Of a stretch of DNA of 64,000 nt, positions 24,825 to 33,604 are shown piece after piece. Source of the DNA: Streptomyces sp. CB01881. GTDB lineage: Bacteria; Actinomycetota; Actinomycetes; Streptomycetales; Streptomycetaceae. The number at the start of each line of letters is the position of its first letter. Position 1 is the stretch's first letter. The stretch is taken from the NCBI RefSeq assembly GCF_002953255.1, contig NZ_CP026498.1:5904813-5968812 (forward strand). The letters run 5' to 3'. The notes under the pieces are model-generated. The model was not told where the DNA came from. It was given only the letters and a program-made list of their open reading frames with translations, and did not search any database. A program made the translations under genes and the position numbers.

Positions 24825-26345
24825 TCAGCGCCCCAGGACGGCCTGCATCACCGAGCGGGCGACCGGGGCGGCCAGGCCGCCGCCCGTGACGTCCGTGGCG
24901 TCGCTGTCCGCGATCACCACGGCGACGGCCACCGGCGGTACGGCGTCCGAGCCGGCCGGCCGGGCCCACGAGATGAACCAGGCGTACGGCGTCCCGGAGT
25001 TGTCCACCCCGTGCTGGGCGGTGCCGGTCTTGCCGCCGACCTCCGCGCCGCCGATCCGGGCGCTGCGCCCGGTGCCGTTCTCCACCACGTCGGTCATCAG
25101 CTTCCGCACCTGCCCGGCCACCGCCGGGCTCATCGCCTGCCGGTAGGCCTCCGGCCGCATCAACTGCACGGTGGTGCCGTCGCTCCTGGTCAGCCTGTCC
25201 ACAAGCTGTGGATGCATCACGGTGCCGTTGTTGGCGGCCCCGGCCGCGACCATCGCCATCACCAGCGGGGTGGCCGCGGTGTCGAACTGGCCGATCGAGG
25301 AGAGCGCCAGCTGGGACGGGTTCATGCTGGTGTCGAAGTTGGAGCGCGCCGGGCGGACGGGGACGTCCAGCCTCGCGTCGTTGAAGCCGAAGGCCTCGGC
25401 CGTCGAGACCATCCCCTCCAGCCCGACCTGCACCCCGAGGTAGCCCATGGTGCTGTTGCAGCTGTGGACCATGGCGGTGTCCAGCGACTGCCCGGGCTCG
25501 TCGCAGGCCGTCGTGTCGTTGACCAGCGGCGTGGTGGTCCCCGGCATCACGTACGGGTAGGGCGCGTCGGTCGGCGCGTCGATGTCGCTGACCACGCCGT
25601 TCTGCAGCGCGGCCGCCGCGGTGACCACCTTGAAGGTCGAACCGGGCGGGTAGGTCTGGCGCAGCGCCCGGTTGAGCATCGGCTGGTCGGGGTCGGCCTG
25701 GAGCCTGTTCCAGGCCTCCTGGTCGGCGGCGGAGGAACCGGCGAAGCTCCCCGGGTCGTACGAGGGGGTGCTGGCCAGCGCCAGGATCCGGCCGGTGGCG
25801 GGCTCGATCGCGGCGACCGCGCCCTTCTGGTCCCCGAGCCCGCGCACCGCGGCCTGCTGGGCCGCCCGGTCGATGGTGGTGTGGACGTCGCCGCCGGGGT
25901 TCTGCTTCCGGGCGATGGCGTCCCAGACGGCCCAGCTCGCCAGCCGGCTGTCGGTGCCGGAGAGCAGGTCGTCCTCGGTCCCCTCCAGCTGGGTGTTGCC
26001 GTACGCCTGGGAGGAGTACCCGGTGACGGCCGCGTACAGCGGCCCGTCGGTGTAGGTGCGCTTGTAGTCGTACCGGCCGCCGGTCGGCTCGGAGCCGGTG
26101 ATGCTGTCGGCGCCGACCCGGATGTTGCCGCGCGGCTGGGAGTAGCGCTCGATGGTGAGCCGCTGGTTGGCCTCGTTGCGGTTCAGCTCCTCGGCCCGGA
26201 ACACCTGTACCCGGGTGGCCTGGACGCAGAGCGCCACGATCAGCAGCAGGCAGAAGGTGCCCGCCCGGCGCCCGGTGACCGAGATCCCGGGCAGGCCCTG
26301 CGGCCCGTTGCCCCTGCCGCGGCCCTCTCCCCCGTTCAGCGCCAT
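24825..26345 (-). CDS. class B penicillin-binding protein, PbpA-like
   Basis: A 506-residue transpeptidase with a short cytoplasmic N terminus, one TM helix (about 27-46), a PBP dimerisation region containing the conserved RGNI stretch, and a catalytic domain. Motifs are Ser236-Thr-Phe-Lys239, Ser295-Cys-Asn297 and Lys439-Thr-Gly. The ATG overlaps the stop of the upstream ftsW-type gene by 1 bp, forming a SEDS/bPBP pair. Such pairs polymerise and cross-link peptidoglycan together. The kinase/phosphatase/FHA genes that accompany the vegetative rodA-pbpA operon are absent, so this may be a second, development-linked pair. Confidence 0.93.
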   Translation of the reverse strand: MALNGGEGRGRGNGPQGLPGISVTGRRAGTFCLLLIVALCVQATRVQVFRAEELNRNEANQRLTIERYSQPRGNIRVGADSITGSEPTGGRYDYKRTYTDGPLYAAVTGYSSQAYGNTQLEGTEDDLLSGTDSRLASWAVWDAIARKQNPGGDVHTTIDRAAQQAAVRGLGDQKGAVAAIEPATGRILALASTPSYDPGSFAGSSAADQEAWNRLQADPDQPMLNRALRQTYPPGSTFKVVTAAAALQNGVVSDIDAPTDAPYPYVMPGTTTPLVNDTTACDEPGQSLDTAMVHSCNSTMGYLGVQVGLEGMVSTAEAFGFNDARLDVPVRPARSNFDTSMNPSQLALSSIGQFDTAATPLVMAMVAAGAANNGTVMHPQLVDRLTRSDGTTVQLMRPEAYRQAMSPAVAGQVRKLMTDVVENGTGRSARIGGAEVGGKTGTAQHGVDNSGTPYAWFISWARPAGSDAVPPVAVAVVIADSDATDVTGGGLAAPVARSVMQAVLGR

Positions 26346-27694
26346 CAGGCCTCCCCCGCCACCGGCCGCCGCGCGAGGTCACTCATGCGCACCAGCAGCG
26401 CGACGATGATCCAGTTGGTCACCACCGAGGAGCCGCCCTGTGCGACGAACGGCAGCGTCATCCCGGTCAGCGGGATGAGGTCCAGCACCCCTCCGGCCAC
26501 CACGAACACCTGGAGGCCGACGATCGCGGCCAGCCCGATCGCCAGCAGCCGTCCGAACGGGTCCCGCAGCGCGATGCCGGTCCTGAACCCCCGGGAGACC
26601 AGCAGGGCGTACAGCAGGAGGACCGCCGTCAGCCCGGTCAGGCCGAGCTCCTCGCCGATGGTGGCCAGGATGAAGTCGGACTTGGCGGCGAAGCCGATCA
26701 GTACGGAGTGCCCGTTGCCGAGTCCGGTGCCCAGCTCACCTCCCCAGGCGAAGGCGAACAACGACTGGGCGATCTGGTTGGCGCCCCGGCCGGCGGCGAT
26801 CGAGCCGAGCGGGTCCAGCCAGTCGCCGACCCGGCTGTGCACGTGCGGCGAGAGCCGGCCGACCCCGACCGCCGCCACTGCGGCCAGGAACAGCCCGATC
26901 GCGATCCAGCCGCTGCGCGCGGTGGCCACATAGAGCATCACCACGAAGAGGCCGAAGAAGAGCAGCGAGGTGCCGAGGTCGGTCTCCAGGACGAGGACGC
27001 CGACGAAGGCCGCCCAGATCAGCAGCACCGGTCCGAGCACCCGCCCGCGCGGCAGCTGGAACCGGAGGACCCGGCGGCCGGTCAGCGCCAGCGCGTCCCG
27101 GTGCACCGCCAGGTAGGCGGCGAAGAAGACCGCCAGCAGGATCTTGGCGAACTCCCCCGGCTGGAAGGAGAGCGGCCCGATCGTGATCCAGATCCGCGAC
27201 CCGTACACCGGCGGGAAGAAGACCGGCAGCACCAGCAGCACCAGGGCCACCAGCGCGCCGATGTACGCGTAGCGCTGCAGCCGCTTGTGGTCGCGCAGCA
27301 GCAGGACGACGGCGATGAACAGGCCCACCCCGAGAGTGGACCAGAGCAGCTGGGTGGGCGCCGCGCCGCCGCCCCCCGTGGCCCGGTCCAGGCGGTAGAT
27401 GACGACCAGGCCGATCCCGTTGAGCAGCACGCCGATCGGCAGCAGCAGCGGGTCGGCGTACGGCGCCTTCCAGCGGACCGCGGCGTGTGCCAGCAGTGCG
27501 AGCACGCCGAGCGCGCCACCGTACTCGGCCGCGTCGGCGGGCACCGTGCCGTCGATGTTGACGCCGACCTCGGCGTAGCCGTAGACGGCGGTCAGCACGG
27601 CGGCCAGGACCAGCACGAGCTCGGTGTTGCGCCGGGTCGGCACCGTCCGGCGCAGCCGGCCGGAGCCTCTCGTCACGGCGGAGGATGTCGCCAC
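26345..27694 (-). CDS. SEDS-family peptidoglycan glycosyltransferase (FtsW/RodA)
   Basis: A 449-residue protein with about 10-12 TM segments. SEDS features include WITIGPLSFQPGEFAKILLAVF, with the conserved Gln-Pro-Ser/Gly-Glu region, VLVLETDLGTSLLFFG with the key Asp, and the C-terminal GMTLPFVAQGGSSVVTNW motif. SEDS proteins polymerise lipid II and work with the class B PBP encoded next to them. The start is GTG at 27694, with AGGA upstream. It is translationally coupled to the PbpA-like gene. Confidence 0.94.
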   Translation of the reverse strand: MATSSAVTRGSGRLRRTVPTRRNTELVLVLAAVLTAVYGYAEVGVNIDGTVPADAAEYGGALGVLALLAHAAVRWKAPYADPLLLPIGVLLNGIGLVVIYRLDRATGGGGAAPTQLLWSTLGVGLFIAVVLLLRDHKRLQRYAYIGALVALVLLVLPVFFPPVYGSRIWITIGPLSFQPGEFAKILLAVFFAAYLAVHRDALALTGRRVLRFQLPRGRVLGPVLLIWAAFVGVLVLETDLGTSLLFFGLFVVMLYVATARSGWIAIGLFLAAVAAVGVGRLSPHVHSRVGDWLDPLGSIAAGRGANQIAQSLFAFAWGGELGTGLGNGHSVLIGFAAKSDFILATIGEELGLTGLTAVLLLYALLVSRGFRTGIALRDPFGRLLAIGLAAIVGLQVFVVAGGVLDLIPLTGMTLPFVAQGGSSVVTNWIIVALLVRMSDLARRPVAGEA

Positions 27695-27758
27695 GGACCG
27701 TCCTGGTGTCCCTGCTGCGGTGGTGGTGCGGGGGCGGGGCCGTCGGAGGACGGCGATC

Positions 27759-27790
27759 GGGGCGGACGGGCGGCAGCGCCCGTCCGCCCC
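27759..27790 (-). terminator. terminator after the glycine-zipper gene
   Basis: A perfect 14-bp stem (27759-27772 with 27777-27790) with a 4-nt loop, 32 bp past the stop codon of the gene at 27822-28334. It separates that gene from ftsW. Confidence 0.8.
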
Positions 27791-27821
27791 GACGTGAGCG
27801 GCTGGTCAGGAGGCCGGCGGC

Positions 27822-28334
27822 TCAGGCGGAGACCGGAGCGGGCTGTGGCCGGGACGCCTCGACGGTCGCCTTCAGCTCGGCCTCCGCCGCGGCGGAGAGC
27901 GAGGTCTGGATGATCTTCCCCCCGTAACGGGCCAGTGCCGGGAGGACCTTGTCCGCAGTGGCCTTGCGGACCAGCAGGAAGACGGCGGCGGTGCCCGGCT
28001 GGAGGTGCTCGCCGACCTCGCGCATGAAGTTGTCGTCCACCCCGATGTCGGTGGAGGCGCCCACCGCGGCGCCCGTGGCACCGCCGACCGCCGCGCCGAG
28101 GAACGGCATGAAGAACAGCAGGCCGATCACCCCGCCCCAGAGCGCCCCGGAGGCGGCTCCCGCGCCCGTGGTGCTGACCTGCTGGTGCAGCTTGATCCGG
28201 CCGTCCTCGCGGCGCTCGACGACGACCGCGTCCTCCAGGTCGATCAGCTTCCGCTTCTGCAGTCCGACCGCCTCGTTGCGCACCGCCCGGGCGGTGGCCA
28301 GATCCGGGTAGGCGATCGCGAAGAGGTTGCTCAC
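27822..28334 (-). CDS. DUF1269-type membrane-associated protein with glycine zipper
   Basis: A 170-residue protein with N-terminal LFAIAYPDLATARAV. A central Gly/Ala-rich hydrophobic segment (about 55-98: GAGAASGALWGGVIG, then GAAVGGATGAAVG) could span or insert into the membrane. The C-terminal domain (FLLVRKATADKVLPALARYGGKIIQTSL) is typical of DUF1269. Function unknown; relatives are often stress-induced. It is transcribed away from the VWA operon and flanked by a strong terminator. Confidence 0.85.
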   Translation of the reverse strand: MSNLFAIAYPDLATARAVRNEAVGLQKRKLIDLEDAVVVERREDGRIKLHQQVSTTGAGAASGALWGGVIGLLFFMPFLGAAVGGATGAAVGASTDIGVDDNFMREVGEHLQPGTAAVFLLVRKATADKVLPALARYGGKIIQTSLSAAAEAELKATVEASRPQPAPVSA

Positions 28335-28653
28335 GTGCTGGTCCTTCCAATCAGTCGGACGTACCGGCCGGGAGGGCGCACCGTCACGGAAGCACCCATG
28401 ACCCGTTCGTCACCCTAACGAGCACTATCCATATGTATTGGCTCTTCCACCCGGTGTGTTCCGGATTACCCGTAGATCTCCCCGAGCCCGCCCGGAAACG
28501 GCCCCCGCACGCCGCCGCCACCCCACCGGGCGCACCAGCCCGCGCCCGGCGTCCGATCACCCACCGGCGCCCGGGAGTTCACGCCGGTTCCCGGCCGGCC
28601 GCGCACCGGACCTCGTTGGCCACGGCGAACTGATGATCCCTAGGATCTGCCGG
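28335..28653. other. 319-bp divergent intergenic region
   Basis: It contains the promoter of the VWA gene at its right end. A short AT-rich stretch near 28425-28445 may hold the promoter of the DUF1269 gene. No further gene or RNA was recognised. Confidence 0.5.
28616..28646 (+). promoter_or_regulatory. promoter of leaderless VWA gene
   Basis: TTGGCC (28616-28621), a 19-nt spacer and TAGGAT (28641-28646), with the GTG start at 28654, seven nt after the -10 box. No Shine-Dalgarno sequence is present. Confidence 0.6.
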
Positions 28654-29973
28654 GTGACTACCGGACGACGACCGAAGGCCAGGCTCGGCAGCCTGCTGGC
28701 CGCCCTGGCGATAACAGGCGGTGCGCTGCTCAGCGGCCTGCCCGCCCATGCCGACGAACCATCAGCCGGCGCCGCCGCCGGCAAGGAAGCCCCCCGGGTC
28801 GACCTCGTCCTGGACGTCAGTGGCTCCATGCGGGCCACCGACATCCAGGGCAAGAGCCGCATCGCGGTGGCCCAGCAATCCCTCAACGAGGTGATCGACG
28901 CCCTTCCCGCGGAAACCGAGTTCGGCATCCGCACCCTGGGCGCCAACTATCCCGGCGACGACAAGGCCCAGGGCTGCCAGGACACCAAGCAGCTGTTCCC
29001 GGTCGGCAAGACCAACAAGGTCGAGGCCAAGACCGCCGTCGCGACCCTGCGCCCGACCGGCTGGACCCCGATCGGCCTCGCCCTGCGCGGCGCCGCCCAG
29101 GACCTCGGCAAGGGCGAGACCACCCGACGGGTGGTGCTGATCACCGACGGCGAGGACTCCTGCGCCCCGCCGGACCCGTGCGACGTGGCCCGCGAGCTGG
29201 CCGCCCAGGGCATCCACCTGGTGGTCGACACCCTGGGCCTGGCGCACGACGACAAGACCCGCCAGCAGCTGCTCTGCATCGCCAACGCGACCGGCGGCAC
29301 CTACACCGACGTGCGCACCCAGGAGCAGCTCACCGACAAGGTGAAGCAGCTGGTCGACCGCTCCAACGACACCTACACCGTGACGCCGGTCAAGACCGCG
29401 GGCACCGACAAGTGCGAGAGCGCCCCCGTCCTGACCCCCGGCGTCTACAGCGACCGGGAGAAGTTCTCCGAGCACCGCGTCTACCGCGTCCCGGTCAAGG
29501 CCGGACAGGAGCTGCGCGCCTCCGTCAGCGTCTCCGTGGACCGGGCCGTGGCCCGCGACTACGGCGTCCTGCTCCAGGCCACCAGCGCCACCGGCCAGGA
29601 GCTGGTCCGCGGCACCGACGCCGGCAGCGGCCGGACCGACGTGGTCTCCGCCGGCCTGCGCTGGTCCACCGGCGACTCCAAGGGCTACGCGTCGGCGACG
29701 CCGTCCGCCTCGCCCAGCGGCAAGCCGGAGACGACCGTCTGCCTGGTCGTCAGCAACTCGCTGGCCGCCCAGCCCGGCGTCCAGGCGGAGCCCGGCCTGC
29801 CGCTGGAGCTGACGGTCGACCTGGCCGCCGCCTCGCCCGCCCCGGACGGCCCGGCGATGGGTCTCGGCCGCGGCTGGATCCTGCTGCTGGTGCTCACCCT
29901 GGCCGGCCTGCTCACCGGCCTGATCTTCGGCTGGATCGCACGCTGGCGGATCGCTGTCTGGCGGGAGAACTGA
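28654..29973 (+). CDS. secreted, membrane-anchored VWA-domain protein
   Basis: A 439-residue exported protein. It has a signal peptide (about 1-34, cleavage after AHA) and a von Willebrand factor A domain with an intact MIDAS site: DVSGSM, the Thr in TGWTPIG and the Asp in ITDGEDSC. A beta-rich domain (about 240-390) follows, then one C-terminal TM helix and a short basic tail. Several cysteines in the VWA domain suggest disulphides. MIDAS proteins bind ligands or partners through a divalent cation. I chose GTG at 28654 on the promoter position; longer frames lack a ribosome site. A second secreted protein starts 2 bp downstream, so the two form an operon. Confidence 0.85.
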   Translation: MTTGRRPKARLGSLLAALAITGGALLSGLPAHADEPSAGAAAGKEAPRVDLVLDVSGSMRATDIQGKSRIAVAQQSLNEVIDALPAETEFGIRTLGANYPGDDKAQGCQDTKQLFPVGKTNKVEAKTAVATLRPTGWTPIGLALRGAAQDLGKGETTRRVVLITDGEDSCAPPDPCDVARELAAQGIHLVVDTLGLAHDDKTRQQLLCIANATGGTYTDVRTQEQLTDKVKQLVDRSNDTYTVTPVKTAGTDKCESAPVLTPGVYSDREKFSEHRVYRVPVKAGQELRASVSVSVDRAVARDYGVLLQATSATGQELVRGTDAGSGRTDVVSAGLRWSTGDSKGYASATPSASPSGKPETTVCLVVSNSLAAQPGVQAEPGLPLELTVDLAAASPAPDGPAMGLGRGWILLLVLTLAGLLTGLIFGWIARWRIAVWREN

Positions 29974-29975
29974 CC

Positions 29976-30851
29976 ATGCGCACCTCTTTCCGTACCGCCC
30001 TGGCCGGTCTCGCCCTGCTCCCGGCCCTCGTGGTCGCGGCCCCGGCTGCCTCCGCCGCCTCGCCGTCCCCGACGGCGGGCGCGAGCGGCACCCCGGCACC
30101 GGTCACCAAGGCCGGGACGTCCTTCCTGACCGCCATCAACCTCGCCGCCGGCCAGGACGCCAACGTCTCCGCCTCCACCGGCGACTACCTGTACTGGGCG
30201 TTCGGCGCCTCCGAGGGCCAGACGCCGACGGTCGGCCTGACCGTCAACCTGGCGCCCTCGGCCGACCGCCACGGCCCGCAGAGCTGGAGCGTCGAGGTGT
30301 TCGACGGGCTGCGCCGCCGCCAGTCCTGCACCGCCGGCACCCAGAACGCGACCGCCGAGCCCGCCGCGGCCTCGCTCGCGCTGAGCTGCACCCTGCGCGA
30401 GGTCCGGTCCTGGGCCGAGCCGTGGTCCGGCGACCCGCTGCCCGGCACCTACTACGTCCGCCTGTCGGTCTCCGACGTCCCGCAGCCCGACCTCGGCCTC
30501 GCCGCCTCCGTCCAGCTGCACGTCGCCGCCAAGGGCGACGCGGACAACGCCCAGCCGGAGGGCGGCAACCTCAAGGCCCCGCTCGTCCCGCCGGCGGGAG
30601 GCGGCGCCGCGACCGCCAAGGCGGCCACACCCGAGGAGCCCGAGGAGCACTGGTACACCGGCTGGTTCTCCGGCTGGAACACCCGCTGGTTCTGGACCCT
30701 GGCCGGCGGCGCCCTGGCCGCCCTGGCAGGCGTCGCGGGCTACACCCTCACCCGCCACCCGCGCGGCCACCGTCCGGCCCGCTACGGCAGCGTGCCGCCG
30801 CAGGCCGGGGCCCCGCAGCCGGGCCCGTACGCGGGCTCCGGCCAGCCCTGA
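29976..30851 (+). CDS. secreted, C-terminally anchored partner of the VWA protein
   Basis: A 291-residue protein with a signal peptide (about 1-26, AAPAASA), an extracytoplasmic beta-rich domain (about 45-190) with two cysteines and a Pro/Ala-rich stalk. An unusual Trp-rich juxtamembrane stretch (HWYTGWFSGWNTRWFW) precedes one TM helix and a cytoplasmic Pro/Gly-rich tail. No known family was recognised. The start is ATG at 29976, with GGGAG eight nt upstream, two bases after the VWA stop. The shared topology and tight spacing suggest the two proteins act as one surface complex. Confidence 0.78.
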   Translation: MRTSFRTALAGLALLPALVVAAPAASAASPSPTAGASGTPAPVTKAGTSFLTAINLAAGQDANVSASTGDYLYWAFGASEGQTPTVGLTVNLAPSADRHGPQSWSVEVFDGLRRRQSCTAGTQNATAEPAAASLALSCTLREVRSWAEPWSGDPLPGTYYVRLSVSDVPQPDLGLAASVQLHVAAKGDADNAQPEGGNLKAPLVPPAGGGAATAKAATPEEPEEHWYTGWFSGWNTRWFWTLAGGALAALAGVAGYTLTRHPRGHRPARYGSVPPQAGAPQPGPYAGSGQP

Positions 30852-30870
30852 CGGACCCCGCCCCACCCCC

Positions 30871-30910
30871 CGGGGGCCGGCCGGAGCACCCGCCCCGGCC
30901 GGCCCCCGGC
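30871..30910 (+). terminator. terminator of the VWA operon
   Basis: A perfect 15-bp GC stem (30871-30885 with 30896-30910) and a 10-nt loop, 20 bp past the second gene's stop. Confidence 0.75.
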
Positions 30911-31066
30911 CGTTTCGCCGCCGAGGGCGCCACCGGCCACGACTGCGTCCACCACGCACCCTGCGCGGCGGCCGGCATACCCGAGTGATCATCGTCACAC
31001 CGCCCAACCGGAGCCCCGCCGAAGTCGCCTGAGCCCTCGTCCGGCATCCTTTCCCCCACAACGCAG

Positions 31067-31100
31067 AAGTCCCGCCCGATCTGATGATCGGGCGGGACTT
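31067..31100 (-). terminator. terminator after tRNA-Ala
   Basis: A perfect 14-bp stem (31067-31080 with 31087-31100) and a 6-nt loop, nine bases past the tRNA 3' end. Confidence 0.8.
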
Positions 31101-31107
31101 CCTGTTG

Positions 31108-31183
<76 letters not shown>

Positions 31184-31265
31184 AACGAGAAGAAACTTTA
31201 GCACCTTTCCGAGGGGGCTCGTGACCACCCCCCGGGACGCCGTCCCGGCCGGCGTCCCGGCGCGG

Positions 31266-32312
31266 TCATTCGTTGGCCGCGCGGGGGCGGGTCTCGGGGG
31301 CCTGCGCTTCGGCGTACTGGTCGAAGAGCGGCGTGGTGCGGGCCTCGGTGGGGCGGCCGGCCGTCCAGGTTCCCGGGGCCGACAGGTCGAGGCCGCGGGT
31401 GACCCGGGGGGCCACCGGGGCGGTGACGTAGGTCGGCAGCGGGACGGGGACGGGCTCCCAGGAGTCCGGGCCGGCCGCACCGCGCTCGCGCATGCCGTCG
31501 ACCCACTCCTCGTGCTCGGTCGCCTCCGCCACGGCCGAGGCCGAGGCCGCACCGGTGGTGGCGGCCGGCGCGGGGTCGGCCTGGTCCGGGTCGGTGGCGA
31601 GCCGCAGGTGGGGGCGGGCGCGGACGGGCTCCTCGGGGGCGTCCGGCAGCGGCTCCTCGGCCGGCCGGGCCTCGGCGCGCCGCTGCTCGCGCTTGCGCAG
31701 CCGCTCGGCGGCCTGGGCCGCCCGGGCGCGGTCGAGCTTCACCTCGTACCGCAGGCGCTCCAGCCTCCGCAGGTGGCCGATGTAGAGGGTGAGGAAGACG
31801 GCCGGCACGGCCGGGACCCAGAGGAAGGCCAGACCTGCCACCGCCGCGACGACCGCGCCGAACGCGAACGCCAGGAAGAGGACGCTGACCATCCGGCGCC
31901 GCCGGGCCAGCAGCCGGGCCCGGCGCTCGGCCCCGGCCCGCCGCTCGGCGGTCTCCTCGGCGGTCCGCTCGGCCGTGTGCCCCGCGGGGGGCTCCACGGG
32001 GTGTTCGGCCGGGCCGTCCGCCGGGGCTCCCGCCTCGCCGTCCGCCGGGGTGTTCCCGGGGTCGCCGGAGGCGGCCTCGTCCCGTCCGGGAGGGCCGTCC
32101 TTGCTCTGCTCGTCGTCACGCGGTTCGTCGCCCAGGGCCCGGGATGCCCGCCGCTCCAGCGCCGAACGCCCGGCCAGCAGGCGGATGGCGGTGCTGAAGC
32201 GTTCCGTCGGGCGCGCCTCGTTGAGCTCGTCCTGCCTGCGGAGCCACATCGGCACGAGATAGGCGGCCCAGGCCCCTACGATGACGGCGTAGATAAGGCC
32301 GCTACTGCTCAC
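31266..32312 (-). CDS. sepX: divisome membrane protein SepX (GlpR-like)
   Basis: A 348-residue integral membrane protein. The N terminus SSSGLIYAVIVGAWAAYLVPMW is one TM helix followed by the RRQDELNEARPTERFSTAIRLL motif of the SepX/GlpR family. A long charged Pro/Glu linker follows, then a central pair of TM helices (about 140-180) and a cytoplasmic tail ending in basic and Pro-rich sequence. In Streptomyces SepX helps stabilise FtsZ division structures; the mycobacterial relative GlpR lies in the same gene neighbourhood. The start is GTG at 32312, probably leaderless (TACGGT 7 nt upstream). Confidence 0.88.
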   Translation of the reverse strand: MSSSGLIYAVIVGAWAAYLVPMWLRRQDELNEARPTERFSTAIRLLAGRSALERRASRALGDEPRDDEQSKDGPPGRDEAASGDPGNTPADGEAGAPADGPAEHPVEPPAGHTAERTAEETAERRAGAERRARLLARRRRMVSVLFLAFAFGAVVAAVAGLAFLWVPAVPAVFLTLYIGHLRRLERLRYEVKLDRARAAQAAERLRKREQRRAEARPAEEPLPDAPEEPVRARPHLRLATDPDQADPAPAATTGAASASAVAEATEHEEWVDGMRERGAAGPDSWEPVPVPLPTYVTAPVAPRVTRGLDLSAPGTWTAGRPTEARTTPLFDQYAEAQAPETRPRAANE

Positions 32313-32319
32313 GTTTCAC

Positions 32320-32349
32320 ACCGTACGGGCGCCGGGGAAGGCCTGGCAG
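32320..32349 (-). promoter_or_regulatory. candidate promoter, leaderless sepX
   Basis: On the minus strand, CTGCCA (32349-32344), an 18-nt spacer and TACGGT (32325-32320), with the GTG start 7 nt downstream and no ribosome-binding site. Confidence 0.5.
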
Positions 32350-32462
32350 CAATTTGGCACGGCGTGTCGTGTGATCAAGCTGATTCTCCGACTATTTTGC
32401 CGGTATTTGTGCCCGTCCGTCGCCACGCCGATGCCATATCGATATTTCTTTCGAACATATAT

Positions 32463-33047
32463 TCAATTACCCGGACGCCTGCCGGAACTGATCGCCCGCC
32501 AGCGCTCCAGCATCCCCTCGGGGACCTCCTCGGCGGTGAGCGCGTACACCAGGTGGTCCCGCCAGTCGCCGTCGATGTGCAGATAGCGGGGCCGCATTCC
32601 CTCCGAGCGGAAACCGAGCTTTTCCACCACGCGCCGGCTCGGGCCGTTCTCGGGACGGATGCAGACCTCGATCCGGTGGAGCCCGAGGGTGCGGAAACAG
32701 TGGTCCACCGAAAGCGCCACCGCGGCCGGCATGATGCCCCGGCCGGCCACCGCCTCGTCGATCCAGTAGCCGACGTTGGCCGAGCACATCGAGCCCCAGG
32801 TGATCCCGCCCACGGTCAGCTGGCCGACCAGCTGCCCCTTGTAGAGCACGACGAAGGGCAGCATCCGGCCGGCCGAGGCCTCGCCGCGCAGGAACCGGAC
32901 CATCTGCCGGTAGGTCGGCCGAGGGCCGGCGCCCTGGTCGGCCGGGCCGGGCGGCACGGTGGCCTCCCAGCGGCGCAGCCAGTCCCGGTTGCGCCGGCTG
33001 ACCTCCTGCCACTCGCGCTGGTCGCGGGCCCGGATCGGGCGCAGCAC
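32463..33047 (-). CDS. RimJ/RimL-type GNAT N-acetyltransferase
   Basis: A 194-residue acetyltransferase of the RimJ class, which modifies N-terminal residues of proteins or small molecules with acetyl-CoA. LVGQLTVGGITWGSMCSANVGYWID and AGRGIMPAAVALSVDHCF carry the acetyl-CoA pyrophosphate-binding V-x-R/G-x-G-like region. RIEVCIRPENGPSRRVVEKLGF is the typical C-terminal motif. The start is uncertain: GTG at 33047 is the only standard codon before an in-frame stop. Codons just upstream encode a plausible ELHEGEV leader, so a non-standard start cannot be excluded. It is the last gene of the galU-moeA-moaC-mog unit, matching mycobacterial rimJ. Confidence 0.9.
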   Translation of the reverse strand: MLRPIRARDQREWQEVSRRNRDWLRRWEATVPPGPADQGAGPRPTYRQMVRFLRGEASAGRMLPFVVLYKGQLVGQLTVGGITWGSMCSANVGYWIDEAVAGRGIMPAAVALSVDHCFRTLGLHRIEVCIRPENGPSRRVVEKLGFRSEGMRPRYLHIDGDWRDHLVYALTAEEVPEGMLERWRAISSGRRPGN

Positions 33048-33085
33048 GACCTCCCCCTCGTGGAGCTCTACCGGCCAGCCGGCGT

Positions 33086-33604
33086 TCAGTGCGCTCTCCC
33101 GGAGTCAGGTGCGTCGGGCCGGGGGTGGTCCCCGCCGCCGAGCTGGTCGACGGCGTGGGCGAGCAGCGGCTCCAGGACGGCCAGGCCGTCCTTGACGCCG
33201 CCGGTCGAGCCCGGCAGGTTGACGATCAGGGTACGTCCGGCGAGGCCGGCCAGTCCGCGGGAGAGCGCGGAGGTCGGGACCTTCACGCGGCCCTGGGCCC
33301 GGATGGCCTCGGCGATGCCGGGGACCTGCCGGTCGATGACACGGGCGGTCATCTCGGGAGTGAGGTCCATCGGGGAGATGCCGGTGCCGCCGGTGGTCAG
33401 CACCACGTCGTAGCCGGCCGCGACGGCCTCCCGCAGGGCCGCCTCGACCGGTTCGCCGTCCGGGACGACCCGGGGGCCGTCGGCGGTGAAGCCCATCGCG
33501 CGCAGGCCGGCCACCAGCAGCGGGCCGCCCTTGTCCTCGTAGACGCCGGCCGAGGCCCGGTTGGAGACGGTGACGGCGAGCGCCCGCCCGGCCGACGCGC
33601 TCAC
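33086..33604 (-). CDS. mog: molybdopterin adenylyltransferase MogA/MoaB-like
   Basis: A 172-residue MoCF-fold enzyme that adenylylates molybdopterin before metal insertion. It shows VVLTTGGTGISPMDLTPE and LIVNLPGSTGGVKDGL, the MPT-binding motifs. The GTG start overlaps the moaC stop by 4 bp, so translation is coupled. It works with MoaC and MoeA, encoded just upstream. Confidence 0.94.
   Translation of the reverse strand: MSASAGRALAVTVSNRASAGVYEDKGGPLLVAGLRAMGFTADGPRVVPDGEPVEAALREAVAAGYDVVLTTGGTGISPMDLTPEMTARVIDRQVPGIAEAIRAQGRVKVPTSALSRGLAGLAGRTLIVNLPGSTGGVKDGLAVLEPLLAHAVDQLGGGDHPRPDAPDSGRAH

Noticed and set aside
19692..27694. Cell-wall genes as a beta-lactam resistance or biosynthesis cluster
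   Set aside because: The PBPs and SEDS protein have normal motifs, the neighbours are housekeeping genes and no biosynthetic enzymes are present.
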